Assembly: GCA_016721005.1 (NCBI GenBank)
Contig: JADKJM010000014.1
Location: 186,001-250,000, forward strand
Reading direction: 5' to 3'
From: Flavobacteriales bacterium
GTDB taxonomy: Bacteria > Bacteroidota > Bacteroidia > Flavobacteriales_F > PHOS-HE28
Length of the DNA: 64,000 nucleotides
Part shown: positions 9,337 through 21,905 of the stretch, in pieces
How positions within the stretch are numbered: position 1 is the first letter of the stretch
Layout: every line of letters starts with the position of its first letter
Notes under the pieces: generated by a model
What the model was told of the DNA's origin: nothing
Databases searched by the model: none
The model's input: the letters and a program-made list of their open reading frames with translations, nothing else
Made by a program: the position numbers and the translations under genes

Positions 9337-10933
9337 GGGTTTCGCGCAATTCATCGCCCGCCGCATCGTGCGCGGATCGGATACAGGTTCGTCGGCGTTC
9401 TCACGCCCGATCGTGCTCATCGCGGTGTTGGGTATCGTGGTAGGCATGGCGGTCATGATCATCACGGTCGGGATCACTCAGGGTTTCCAGCGCGAAGTGC
9501 GGGCGAAAGTAACCGGGGCCGGTGCGCACCTGCAGATCACGGCCATCGGCCAGACCGATCCGAAGGAGACCATTCGCATTCCCATCGATCAATCGTTCTA
9601 CCCTGCGTTGGATACCGTACCGGGTGTGGCGCATATCCAAGTGTATGCCACCCGCCCCGGCATCATCGAGACGGAGAATGATATCGAGGGGGTTGTCCTG
9701 AAAGGCATTGGCGCGGACTACGACACCGATTTCCTGCGCAAGCACCTCGAAGCAGGCGACCTACCCGCGATCGGGGATACCGCGCGACCCATCGACCTTT
9801 TGCTCTCCAGCTACCACGCGGACCGCTTGCACATCGGCGTGGACGACACGATCACCACTTACCTCGTGCGCGGCCGTGATGAGATACGCCCACGAAAATT
9901 CCGCGTGTGCGGATCATACAAGACCGGACTGGAGCAGATCGATCACAACCTCGTGTATGTGGACATCGATCACTTGCAGCGTTTCGCACAATGGGGTTTG
10001 AAGGCGGAGATCAGTGTCGGCGATGTGGAGGACGGCAGGTATGTCGAACTACAAGGTTTCGCGTTCGGCGGGGATCACAACTACACCTACGAGTGGTTGG
10101 GGACCGATCTCGAAGGCCCCGGACCACATCGCGTGAAGCTCTGGGACTGGCACGTTTTCAACCCACCTCCTCACCCACTGAACTCGGCTCCAAGGGATAG
10201 CGTGTTCACTCTTGTGATCCATGACGCACAAGGCACCATTGCCGATACTGCTTGGGTACGCATCATCCCGGATCGCGTCCTCCCCATCACGCACAGCTTG
10301 GGCACCGACCAGGTCGTACAGCGCATCCGCGTTGAGCGTGGTGGCAGCGGTGGTAGCTACAACAAGTACTGCGGCGGTTTCGAGGTCACATTGGACCGCT
10401 TCGACGACCTGATGGCGATGGATGACCTCGTCTACAAGAAGTTTCTACCGATCGGTCTTCGCTCGTTAAGCGTGCGTGATCGCTTCCCGGAGATCTTCGC
10501 TTGGTTGGAATTATTGGACAAGAATGTGATCGTGATCATCGTCCTCATGATCCTCGTGGCGATCATCAACATGACCTCGGCGCTCTTGATCATCATCCTC
10601 GAGCGCACGAATATGATCGGCACACTGAAAGCCTTGGGCGCCACCTCGTGGTCGATCCAGAAGATCTTCCTGTTGGATGCCGTTTACATCCTTGGCACCG
10701 GGATCCTGCTCGGCGATCTGCTCGGCATCGGACTCGCTTTCCTGCAACAGCACTTCGGCATTGTGAAGCTGCCCGTGGAGACCTACTACGTGGATGTGGT
10801 TGCGATCGACATCTCGATCCCTTCCATCGCGCTGCTTAACCTCGGTACCATGGTCGTGTGCGCCTTGGCCTTGCTCCTACCCAGTTTGTTGGTCACGCGC
10901 ATCGCACCTGCACGCGCGATCCGATTCGCGTAG
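9335..10933 (+). CDS. LolE/FtsX-type ABC transporter permease
   Basis: This is a 532-residue inner-membrane protein. The start MGFAQFIARRIVRG followed by FSRPIVLIAVLGIVVG fits the family pattern of a short cytoplasmic helix and a first membrane span (about residues 25-47) before a large periplasmic MacB-like domain. Three further hydrophobic spans lie in the last ~150 residues, including VIVIIVLMILVAIINMTSALL, with the FtsX signature ERTNMIGTLKALGA between spans. Relatives form the membrane half of lipoprotein-releasing or MacB-like transporters; no ATPase gene is adjacent. The upstream frame to 9224 is open but covers the hydrolase gene on the other strand, so the internal ATG at 9335 is preferred. 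Confidence 0.85.
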   Translation: MGFAQFIARRIVRGSDTGSSAFSRPIVLIAVLGIVVGMAVMIITVGITQGFQREVRAKVTGAGAHLQITAIGQTDPKETIRIPIDQSFYPALDTVPGVAHIQVYATRPGIIETENDIEGVVLKGIGADYDTDFLRKHLEAGDLPAIGDTARPIDLLLSSYHADRLHIGVDDTITTYLVRGRDEIRPRKFRVCGSYKTGLEQIDHNLVYVDIDHLQRFAQWGLKAEISVGDVEDGRYVELQGFAFGGDHNYTYEWLGTDLEGPGPHRVKLWDWHVFNPPPHPLNSAPRDSVFTLVIHDAQGTIADTAWVRIIPDRVLPITHSLGTDQVVQRIRVERGGSGGSYNKYCGGFEVTLDRFDDLMAMDDLVYKKFLPIGLRSLSVRDRFPEIFAWLELLDKNVIVIIVLMILVAIINMTSALLIIILERTNMIGTLKALGATSWSIQKIFLLDAVYILGTGILLGDLLGIGLAFLQQHFGIVKLPVETYYVDVVAIDISIPSIALLNLGTMVVCALALLLPSLLVTRIAPARAIRFA

Positions 10934-11069
10934 GGGCGCATGTCACGCCGGAAGCCGACGAAGGAGGCTATCCGGCGTCCCACGAATGCACATGGGTGAG
11001 CTGCCGGATAACGCCTGCGCGTTTCCGGCAAGACCCTGAGCGCAGCCGAAGGGTACCTTCGCCATCGCA

Positions 11070-12443
11070 ATGAAGATCCACGAGAACATCCTCTCCACCA
11101 TCGGCAATACGCCCATGGTGCGCCTGAACAAGATCACCAAGGACGTCGCCGCCACCGTGCTCGCCAAGGTCGAGACCTTCAACCCCGGCAACAGCATCAA
11201 GGACCGCATGGCGATCAAGATGATCGAGGACGCGGAGAAGGCCGGACTGCTGAAGCCCGGCGGTACCATCATCGAAGGCACCAGCGGCAACACGGGCATG
11301 GGCCTCGCCATCGGCGCCATCATCAAAGGCTACAAGTGCATCTTCACGACCACCGACAAGCAGAGCCGCGAGAAGGTGGACATCCTCCGCGCGTTCGGTG
11401 CAGAAGTGATCGTGTGCCCCACCAATGTGGATCCCGAGGATCCCCGCTCCTACTATTCGGTTTCTTCACGCCTGGTGAACGAAACACCGAACAGCTGGAA
11501 GGCGAACCAGTACGACAATCCTAGCAACGCACAGGCACACTACGAAAGCACCGGCCCCGAGATCTGGGAACAAACCGGCGGCAAAGTGGATCACCTCGTG
11601 GTGGGTGTCGGCACAGGAGGCACGATCAGCGGCACAGGGAAATTCTTGAAGGAGAAGAACCCGAACCTGAAGATCTGGGGCATCGATACCTATGGCTCGG
11701 TCTTCAAGAAATTGAAGGAGACCGGCATCTTCGATAAGAACGAGATCTACCCGTACATCACAGAAGGCATCGGTGAGGACTTCGTGCCCGCCAACGTGGA
11801 CATGGACTTGATCGATCACTTCGAGAAAGTGACGGATCGCGATGCAGCCATCTTCACCCGGAAGATCGTGCGCGACGAAGGCATCTTCGTGGGCAACAGC
11901 GCAGGTAGCGCCATGGCGGGTCTGTTGCAGTTGAAGGACAACTTCAAAAAAGGCGAAGTGGTGGTAGTCATATTCCACGACCACGGCACGCGCTACGTGG
12001 GCAAGATGTTCAACGACGACTGGATGCGCGAGCGCGGTTTCCTGGTGGAAGAGAAACCCACCGCTGGCGATCTGCTCAAAGGCAAGGACCTTTCCTTGGT
12101 GAGCGTTGAAGCGGATGAACCCGTGCTGCTCGCGATCGACCGCATGCGGAAGCACAACATTGATCAAATGCCAGTGATGGAAGGCGGCAAACCCGTGGGA
12201 ACGATCACCGATGCGCGGCTGTTCGACGCCATCCTAGAAGATGCCGAAGTACGCCACCAAAAGGTGCGCGTGGTCATGGGTCCGGCATTGCCGGTGATGG
12301 ACCCGGAAGCAACTTTGGCGGAGATCGCGAAGAAACTGGGCAATGGAAGTCAGGCAGTGCTGGTGAAGATGCCTGTAACGCCGAGCGGAGCCGAGGCGTA
12401 CGGGATCATTACCAAGCAGGATATCATCGGGAAGTTGAAATGA
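11070..12443 (+). CDS. Cystathionine beta-synthase (PLP enzyme with C-terminal CBS pair)
   Basis: This 457-residue protein has a CysK-type fold II PLP domain (about 1-330). Lys44 in NPGNSIKDR is the Schiff-base lysine, TSGNTG at 71-76 is the substrate loop and GTGGTISGTG near 177-186 is the phosphate-binding loop. Two CBS motifs follow (about 335-457: DQMPVMEGGKPVGTITD and AYGIITKQDIIGKL). The architecture matches cystathionine beta-synthase, which condenses serine (or acetylserine) with homocysteine, or makes H2S, in the cytoplasm. CBS domains usually bind adenosyl ligands and tune activity. A cysteine synthase with CBS tail is the alternative. The gene starts 136 bases after the permease with no clear promoter. 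Confidence 0.9.
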   Translation: MKIHENILSTIGNTPMVRLNKITKDVAATVLAKVETFNPGNSIKDRMAIKMIEDAEKAGLLKPGGTIIEGTSGNTGMGLAIGAIIKGYKCIFTTTDKQSREKVDILRAFGAEVIVCPTNVDPEDPRSYYSVSSRLVNETPNSWKANQYDNPSNAQAHYESTGPEIWEQTGGKVDHLVVGVGTGGTISGTGKFLKEKNPNLKIWGIDTYGSVFKKLKETGIFDKNEIYPYITEGIGEDFVPANVDMDLIDHFEKVTDRDAAIFTRKIVRDEGIFVGNSAGSAMAGLLQLKDNFKKGEVVVVIFHDHGTRYVGKMFNDDWMRERGFLVEEKPTAGDLLKGKDLSLVSVEADEPVLLAIDRMRKHNIDQMPVMEGGKPVGTITDARLFDAILEDAEVRHQKVRVVMGPALPVMDPEATLAEIAKKLGNGSQAVLVKMPVTPSGAEAYGIITKQDIIGKLK

Positions 12444-12459
12444 CCCCGGTCATTTATCT

Positions 12460-12486
12460 GTAGCCGCGACCCACCGGGTCGCCCCG
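12460..12486. repeat. REP-like palindrome upstream of the RAYT gene
   Basis: Perfect 7-bp arms GCGACCC (12466-12472) and GGGTCGC (12476-12482) close an ACC loop, flanked by GTAGCC and CCCCG. Its reverse complement matches the hairpin inside the following transposase gene in 24 of 26 positions. Confidence 0.8.
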
Positions 12487-12520
12487 TTAATGGCCCCGCC
12501 ACCACAGACGACAACACCCA

Positions 12521-13066
12521 ATGGCCCTGCGTTTTCGCAAACACATCCGCCTGCCGGACCACGATTACATGGGGGGCGCCTATTTCGTGACGCTATGCAC
12601 ACGGTCCCGCTTGCAGGTGTTCGGCCGGATCGTAGGGACAGGCGATACCGCACGCATGGAACTGACGGATGTGGGCCGCATCGTGGATGAATGTTGGCGT
12701 GCCATCCCCGACCATTTCACCCATGCACGTCTGGATGAAATGCAGATCATGCCGGACCATCTTCACGCGATCCTGGTATTGGATCGCCGCCCTGCCAGCG
12801 GCACCGTAGGGGCGACCCCGTGGGTCGCAGCTACGGATGCCCTGTACGTGAACGGCAGCAGGTCGAACGGTCCGCAGCCCGGTTCGTTGGGCGCGATCAT
12901 CGCGGCATTCAAATCCGAAACCACCAAACGCGCGAACCGCTTGAACGTGACCATGGGCTTGCGCCTTTGGCAACCCAATTACTACGAAAGGGTCATTCGC
13001 GAACACGGCGGCGAATACGGGCGCATCGCGCGATACATCGAGGAGAACCCTCAGAACTGGTTTTGA
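12521..13066 (+). CDS. REP-associated tyrosine transposase (RAYT, Y1/HUH family)
   Basis: This 181-residue protein has the RAYT layout: YFVTLCTRSR near 21-30, a CWRAIPDHF segment, the metal-binding HUH motif as MPDHLHAIL (His80, His82), WQPNYYERVIR with the nucleophilic tyrosine at 154 or 155, and the C-terminal YIEENPQNW. Such enzymes nick single-stranded REP hairpins and are normally single-copy domesticated transposases. Both associated hairpins are here: one 35 bases upstream and one inside the gene (residues about 96-105, in frame, in the variable loop between the HUH and Tyr motifs). The gene stands between the CBS gene and the metal receptor gene and ends two bases before the latter's start. 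Confidence 0.9.
   Translation: MALRFRKHIRLPDHDYMGGAYFVTLCTRSRLQVFGRIVGTGDTARMELTDVGRIVDECWRAIPDHFTHARLDEMQIMPDHLHAILVLDRRPASGTVGATPWVAATDALYVNGSRSNGPQPGSLGAIIAAFKSETTKRANRLNVTMGLRLWQPNYYERVIREHGGEYGRIARYIEENPQNWF
12806..12834. repeat. REP-like palindrome embedded in the RAYT coding sequence
   Basis: Arms GCGACCC (12812-12818) and GGGTCGC (12822-12828) enclose CGT, within GTAGGGGC...AGCTAC. It is read in frame as TVGATPWVAAT. It resembles the upstream element at 12460-12486 in opposite orientation. Confidence 0.8.
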
Positions 13067-13068
13067 AG

Positions 13069-13842
13069 ATGATCTCGGTCACCGATCAAATGCACCGCAC
13101 CATCCAAGTGCCGTCGCATCCCCAGCGCATCATCTCCCTCGTCCCCTCCCAGACCGAACTGCTCTACGACCTCGGCCTCGGCGAACGCGTGGTGGGCATC
13201 ACCAAGTTCTGCGTGCATCCGGAAACGTGGTTCAACAGCAAGCATCGCGTGGGCGGCACCAAGAAGGTGGATATGGACAAGGTGCGCGCGCTGAAGCCGG
13301 ACCTCATCATCGGCAACAAAGAGGAGAACGAACGCAAGGACATCGAAGCGCTGGAAAAGGAGTTCCCGGTATGGATGAGCGATGTGAGAACGCTGCGCGA
13401 CGCTGCTGAGATGATCACCGCGATCGGCGCGCTCACGGGGACCGATGCGAATGCGCTTGAGATCGTGACGGGCATCGCACAAGCGTTCGGCGAGTTGCGA
13501 CCTACCGAGGACATCCGAACTACAGCCTACTTCATCTGGCGCGACCCTTTCATGGTGGCCGGACACGGCACTTTCGTGAACGACATGATGCAGCGCTGCG
13601 GCTTGATCAACGTCTTCGACGAGGACGATGCGCGCTATCCGCAGATCAGCGCGAAGGAGCTGGAGGAAGCCGGACCGGAGGTGATCCTGCTCTCGTCCGA
13701 GCCCTATCCCTTCCAACAAAAGCACATCGCCGAGTTCAAGGAGATCTGCCCGGATGCACGGATCGAACTGGTGGATGGGGAAATGTTCAGCTGGTACGGC
13801 AGCCGCTTGTTGAAGGCCCCGGCCTACTTCGCTACGTTGTGA
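13069..13842 (+). CDS. Helical-backbone metal receptor / cobalamin-type substrate-binding protein
   Basis: This 257-residue protein is of the BtuF-like periplasmic-binding-protein family (PF01497 type). RIISLVPSQTELLYDLGLGERVVGIT is the family N-terminal strand-loop, followed by KKVDMDKVRALKPDLIIGNKEEN and a C-terminal half with AYFIWRDPFMVAGHGTFVNDMM. No signal peptide is visible from MISVTDQMHRT, which is common in Bacteroidota members of this group and leaves its location uncertain. No permease or ATPase is adjacent. The longer upstream frame is an antisense/out-of-frame run through the transposase gene. Ligand (corrinoid or iron complex) cannot be decided from sequence. Confidence 0.8.
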   Translation: MISVTDQMHRTIQVPSHPQRIISLVPSQTELLYDLGLGERVVGITKFCVHPETWFNSKHRVGGTKKVDMDKVRALKPDLIIGNKEENERKDIEALEKEFPVWMSDVRTLRDAAEMITAIGALTGTDANALEIVTGIAQAFGELRPTEDIRTTAYFIWRDPFMVAGHGTFVNDMMQRCGLINVFDEDDARYPQISAKELEEAGPEVILLSSEPYPFQQKHIAEFKEICPDARIELVDGEMFSWYGSRLLKAPAYFATL

Positions 13843-14092
13843 ACCATACGTGAGCGTCACGCACGAAGCGTCATTCCGGAACGTGGGCGCTGCGGAGCAG
13901 CAGGGCCCCGCGTATCCGGAATCTCACCAATGCTACTCCTGAACCCTAGTGAGACTCCGGGTCTCGCTCGCAGAGCCTCGCTCGCCCGGAGTGACGCGCG
14001 AACCGGATTCCGACGTGACGCGGTCAATGACCCTGATGAACGGCCCACCCGCCCGGATGGACGGCCCTACTTTTACCGTCCTCCGAACTCGC

Positions 14093-16378
14093 ATGCATCG
14101 CTTCCTCCTCCTCCTTTCACTTATCCTCGCCATTCCTGGCGCGCAGGGGCAGCAGGTGGGCTTGGTGTTGAGCGGCGGGGGCGCCAGTGGCATGGCGCAC
14201 ATCGGCGTGATGAAGGCGCTGGAAGAGAACGGTGTGCCGATCGACTACATCGCCGGCAGCAGCATGGGCGCACTCATCGGCGCGATGTACGCCTCGGGTC
14301 TTTCACCATGGGAGATCGATTCCTTGTTCCGGACGGACCTGTACCGCGACATGGCGGAAGGAAGGATCGAACCGCGATACGAATACTACTTCAAGCAGGA
14401 TCACGCGGACGCATCGCTGCTCAACCTGCACTTCGATCTGGACACCACCCTGCAGACCTCCCTGCCCACGAACCTCCGCAGTCCGGCACTTCTGGACTTC
14501 GAACAGATGCGCGGTTTCTCGCCGGCCTCCGCCGCGACGGGTTACGACATGGACAGCCTCTTCGTGCCCTTTCGCTGCGTGGCCTCGGATATCACCGCGC
14601 AGAGGGCAAAGGTGTTCCGCCGTGGTGATCTGGCGCAGGCGGTACGCGCAAGCATGAGCTATCCGTTCTACTTCAAGCCGATCCGGGTGGACGGCCACTT
14701 GATGATGGACGGCGGCCTGTACAACAACTTCCCCAGCGATGTGATGTACGCCGACTTCTTCCCGGATGTGATCGTGGGGAGCAACGTGAGCGGCAGTTCA
14801 CCGCCACCGAGCGAGGACGACCTCTTGAGCCAGCTGCGCGCCATGATGCAGGAGCCCACCAACTTCACCGTGATCTGCGAGAACGGCGTGATCATCGAGC
14901 CGCGCACGAGTGTTCCGCTTTTTGATTTCAGCGATCCGGGCAAAGCCATCGCTGACGGGTACCGCGAAGCCATGAAGCGCATGCCCGAGATCCTGGCCCA
15001 GGTCCGCGATCGTGTTCCTCGGTCGGTGCTGGACGAGCGGCGCCGTGCGTTCCGGTCGCGCTTCCCACCAATGATCTTCGGTCATGTGGAAGTGGAGGGT
15101 TTGGGACGATCGAGCACGCGGTACGTGGCGAAGACCATTGCCCAGGCCGGGGATCCGCTTACAGGCACTCGATTGAAGAGCGCCTACTTCCGTCTACTGG
15201 CGGACCAGAACATCGCACATGTGTACCCACGCGCATCCTATGTGAAAGAGCGCGGCAATTACGATCTACTGTTGAACGTGAAACCCGAGAAGGATGTGGA
15301 AGTGCGCTTCGGTGGAATGTTCTCTTCACGCCCGATCAACACCGGCATGGTGGCCATGCGCTACAACCTCTTCGGCAGCGCCAGCTCGCATCTGGAAGCC
15401 CTCTCCTACTTCGGCAAGTTCTACATCGCTGGCCAAGTGAAACTGCGGATGGACCTTCCTACGAAGTCGCCGCTGTACCTGGAACCGATCTTCACCCTGC
15501 ATCGCTGGGACCACTTCCGTGGATTCAGCACTTTTTTCGACGCGGAGAAGCCCGCCTTCGTGGTGATCCGGGAGACCTGGGGCGGCCTGAATGCTGGGCT
15601 GGGCTTGGGCAACAAAGGATTGCTCCAATTCGACGCCAAGCTGGCCGAGACCAAGGACAGCTACTACCAGACCAGCGAGTTCTCCGGGCAGGACACCACG
15701 GACGTCACCTATTTCCGGCACCTGACGAGCGGTTTGTCCCTGATGCGCAATTCCCTCAACCGCAAGCAGCACCCGAACGCGGGCGAAAAGTTCAGTGTGA
15801 GCCTGCGCTTCGTGGGCGGCGATGAGAAGACCATCGGCGGTTCCACCAATAGCAGTGTGGAAGGACCCTTCTTCAAAGCGCGACACGAGTGGTTCGTGGC
15901 GAAAGTGCAGCTGGATCAGTACGCGCTGCCGAAGGGGATCTTCAAATTCGGCGTGTTGTTGGAAGGGGTGTACAGCACCATGCCGATGTTCGAGAACTAC
16001 ACGGCGAGCATTATCCGCGCACCGGCATTCCAGCCCACGCCGGAGAGCCAGACCTACTTCATAGACCGCTTCCGTGCGCCGAAATATGTAGCCGGCGGCC
16101 TGCGCACGATCATCGCTGTGGCGCGCAACAAGTTCGATCTAAGATTGGAGGCGTACCTCTTCCAGCCCTATGAGCCGATCGTTCGTGGGGATGATAACGA
16201 AGGCATCACGGCAGCGGCCTTTACGGAACGCTACTACATCGGGGCAGGTTCACTCATCTACCAGAGCCCTGTGGGGCCAGTGTGGTTCAACCTGAGCTAC
16301 TTCGATGGCCAGAATGAACCCTGGGCCTGGAGCCTGAACTTCGGGTATATCCTGTTCAATCAGAAGGCGCAGGAATGA
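14093..16378 (+). CDS. Patatin-like phospholipase with POTRA and outer-membrane beta-barrel (PlpD-like)
   Basis: This 761-residue protein has a signal peptide (MHRFLLLLSLILAIPGAQG), then a patatin domain: oxyanion loop GGGASG at 28-33, nucleophile Ser57 in GSSMG, and catalytic Asp206 in DGG. After about residue 320 comes a POTRA-like segment (FGHVEVEGLGRSSTRYV) and then about 400 residues of alternating aromatic/polar beta-strand pattern ending in NFGYILFNQKAQE. The last strand should form the barrel closing strand. Patatin-POTRA-barrel proteins are type Vd-like secreted lipases; whether the lipase is released or stays surface-bound is unknown. The start is the ATG before the signal peptide; the open frame further upstream is repeat-like. 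The stop overlaps the next ATG by four bases. Confidence 0.9.
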   Translation: MHRFLLLLSLILAIPGAQGQQVGLVLSGGGASGMAHIGVMKALEENGVPIDYIAGSSMGALIGAMYASGLSPWEIDSLFRTDLYRDMAEGRIEPRYEYYFKQDHADASLLNLHFDLDTTLQTSLPTNLRSPALLDFEQMRGFSPASAATGYDMDSLFVPFRCVASDITAQRAKVFRRGDLAQAVRASMSYPFYFKPIRVDGHLMMDGGLYNNFPSDVMYADFFPDVIVGSNVSGSSPPPSEDDLLSQLRAMMQEPTNFTVICENGVIIEPRTSVPLFDFSDPGKAIADGYREAMKRMPEILAQVRDRVPRSVLDERRRAFRSRFPPMIFGHVEVEGLGRSSTRYVAKTIAQAGDPLTGTRLKSAYFRLLADQNIAHVYPRASYVKERGNYDLLLNVKPEKDVEVRFGGMFSSRPINTGMVAMRYNLFGSASSHLEALSYFGKFYIAGQVKLRMDLPTKSPLYLEPIFTLHRWDHFRGFSTFFDAEKPAFVVIRETWGGLNAGLGLGNKGLLQFDAKLAETKDSYYQTSEFSGQDTTDVTYFRHLTSGLSLMRNSLNRKQHPNAGEKFSVSLRFVGGDEKTIGGSTNSSVEGPFFKARHEWFVAKVQLDQYALPKGIFKFGVLLEGVYSTMPMFENYTASIIRAPAFQPTPESQTYFIDRFRAPKYVAGGLRTIIAVARNKFDLRLEAYLFQPYEPIVRGDDNEGITAAAFTERYYIGAGSLIYQSPVGPVWFNLSYFDGQNEPWAWSLNFGYILFNQKAQE

Positions 16379-16800
16379 GGCCACTATCTGTATCCATATC
16401 CATAGCTACGATAGCCTTCTTGGGAGCGTCACGGACGGACGCTCAGATAAGCGTCAGCGGAGAGCGCGAATGCATGGACACGACAAGGGTCCATTACCTC
16501 GCTGAGGAAATGCCTGAATACCCCGGTGGTGAAGATGCCCTTACACAATACCTATGGAAGATCATTCCTAGTGTTACCGGCGATGTGTGCAACCCACCCA
16601 CAGGACCTGTACGCTTGAACTTCACCATTGAGCGCGACGGATCGGTCTGCGATGTCGAGGTGAAGAACGCGGTGAGCGAACCATGGGGTAGGAAGGTGGC
16701 CTATTCCCTGGAGGCGATGCCGCATTGGAAACCGGGAAGCAATCGTGGTGTCCCAGTGAATGTCCGCTATTCGTTACCCCTGAGGATCTGCTTGCGATGA
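16375..16800 (+). CDS. Small exported protein with TonB C-terminal-like domain
   Basis: This 141-residue protein has an N-terminal hydrophobic signal (about 1-23, ending near TDAQ). The rest contains EEMPEYPGGEDALTQYLWK and GPVRLNFTIERDGSVCDVEV, the pattern of the TonB-C / energy-transducer domain common in Bacteroidota, but there is no membrane anchor helix or proline-rich stalk. Its ATG overlaps the patatin stop codon (ATGA), so the two are translationally coupled. It may assist or interact with the outer-membrane barrel protein encoded just before it; that is an inference. Confidence 0.75.
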   Translation: MRPLSVSISIATIAFLGASRTDAQISVSGERECMDTTRVHYLAEEMPEYPGGEDALTQYLWKIIPSVTGDVCNPPTGPVRLNFTIERDGSVCDVEVKNAVSEPWGRKVAYSLEAMPHWKPGSNRGVPVNVRYSLPLRICLR

Positions 16801-17036
16801 TCACTCACGACCTCCTCGACACCTACGAGTCCGTGGATGGAGATTACGAGCGCTTGCCGTGGGGCAACCGTGTGGACGAGACGCTCTGGGAGACGGTGGA
16901 TGGCCTGCTCCTGGATCTGCACTTGATCAACCACGGCTACGCGACGGATGGCTACGAGAAGCACATCGAACGGAAGCTGAAGGAGGTGTGCGCGGATGAA
17001 GGGGTGATCGAGCGTGTACGGGAGATGCGGATGTGA
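16797..17036 (+). CDS. Small acidic hypothetical protein
   Basis: This 79-residue soluble protein begins MITHDLLDTYESVDGDYE. I do not recognise a family. Its start codon overlaps the preceding stop by four bases (ATGA), making it the third member of a coupled patatin/TonB-like/small-protein unit. A longer in-frame start at 16725 would overlap the upstream gene by 76 bases and is less likely. The acidic, helix-rich composition suggests a small cytoplasmic protein. Confidence 0.6.
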   Translation: MITHDLLDTYESVDGDYERLPWGNRVDETLWETVDGLLLDLHLINHGYATDGYEKHIERKLKEVCADEGVIERVREMRM

Positions 17037-17108
17037 GACCCGAGCCAGCGATCGTCGCAAGGACAATTCGAGATTCCGGGTCAACCTGGAATGACAAAGC
17101 CACGAACG

Positions 17109-17140
17109 AGAACGCCAGCGCAAGAGCTGGCGTTCTTGTT
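17109..17140. terminator. Bidirectional terminator between convergent genes
   Basis: An 11-bp perfect stem (AGAACGCCAGC / GCTGGCGTTCT) with a 6-nt loop and T-rich tails on both strands lies between the small acidic gene and DUF3467. Confidence 0.85.
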
Positions 17141-17156
17141 GGATAAGTGTTCTGAA

Positions 17157-17477
17157 TCAAGCCTGCGCCGTCGGCCCTCCGAAGCTCATCGGGATCTCGG
17201 GCATCTCGGATTCACGGATCTCGCCGTGGGCCTGCTCGAACTTCTGAATGTTATCGGCCAATGCGCGGGTAAGGCGCTTGGCATGCTGTGGCGTGAGCAG
17301 GATGCGCGAGCGCACCTTGGCCTTGGGCACGCCGGGCATCACGCGCACGAAGTCCAGCACGAACTCCGAGTTGCTGTGGGTGATGATCGCGAGGTTGCTG
17401 TAAACGCCATCGGCCACTTCCTCACTGATCTCGATGTTCAGCTGGTTGGGGCGGGGTTGGTCCTTCTGGTCTGCCAT
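17157..17477 (-). CDS. DUF3467 protein
   Basis: This 106-residue protein shows the family core: NQLNIEISEEVADGVYSNLAIITHS, FVLDFVRVMPG and SRILLTPQHAKRL. DUF3467 proteins are short, uncharacterised proteins that often follow rpoC in Bacteroidota, as here (about 86 bases downstream of rpoC on the same strand). A link to transcription is suggested only by that synteny. Confidence 0.85.
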   Translation of the reverse strand: MADQKDQPRPNQLNIEISEEVADGVYSNLAIITHSNSEFVLDFVRVMPGVPKAKVRSRILLTPQHAKRLTRALADNIQKFEQAHGEIRESEMPEIPMSFGGPTAQA

Positions 17478-17509
17478 GTTGGTTGCTGTTTGGATCGGCC
17501 GGAACCGAT

Positions 17510-17536
17510 AGCGGCCCCGACTATTTCGGGGCCGCT
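17510..17536 (-). repeat. Strong hairpin between rpoC and DUF3467
   Basis: A 10-bp perfect stem (AGCGGCCCCG / CGGGGCCGCT) with a 7-nt loop. No T-run follows on the minus strand, so it could be an RNA-processing or stability element or a weak attenuator rather than a full terminator. Confidence 0.7.
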
Positions 17537-17563
17537 AGTTGGTTCGCTACCGACCGATGATGA

Positions 17564-21856
<4,293 letters not shown>

Positions 21857-21905
21857 GTTCTCGCGTAATTGCTTCGTTCGACGTTCAATTGACCCGATCA
21901 CTGTC

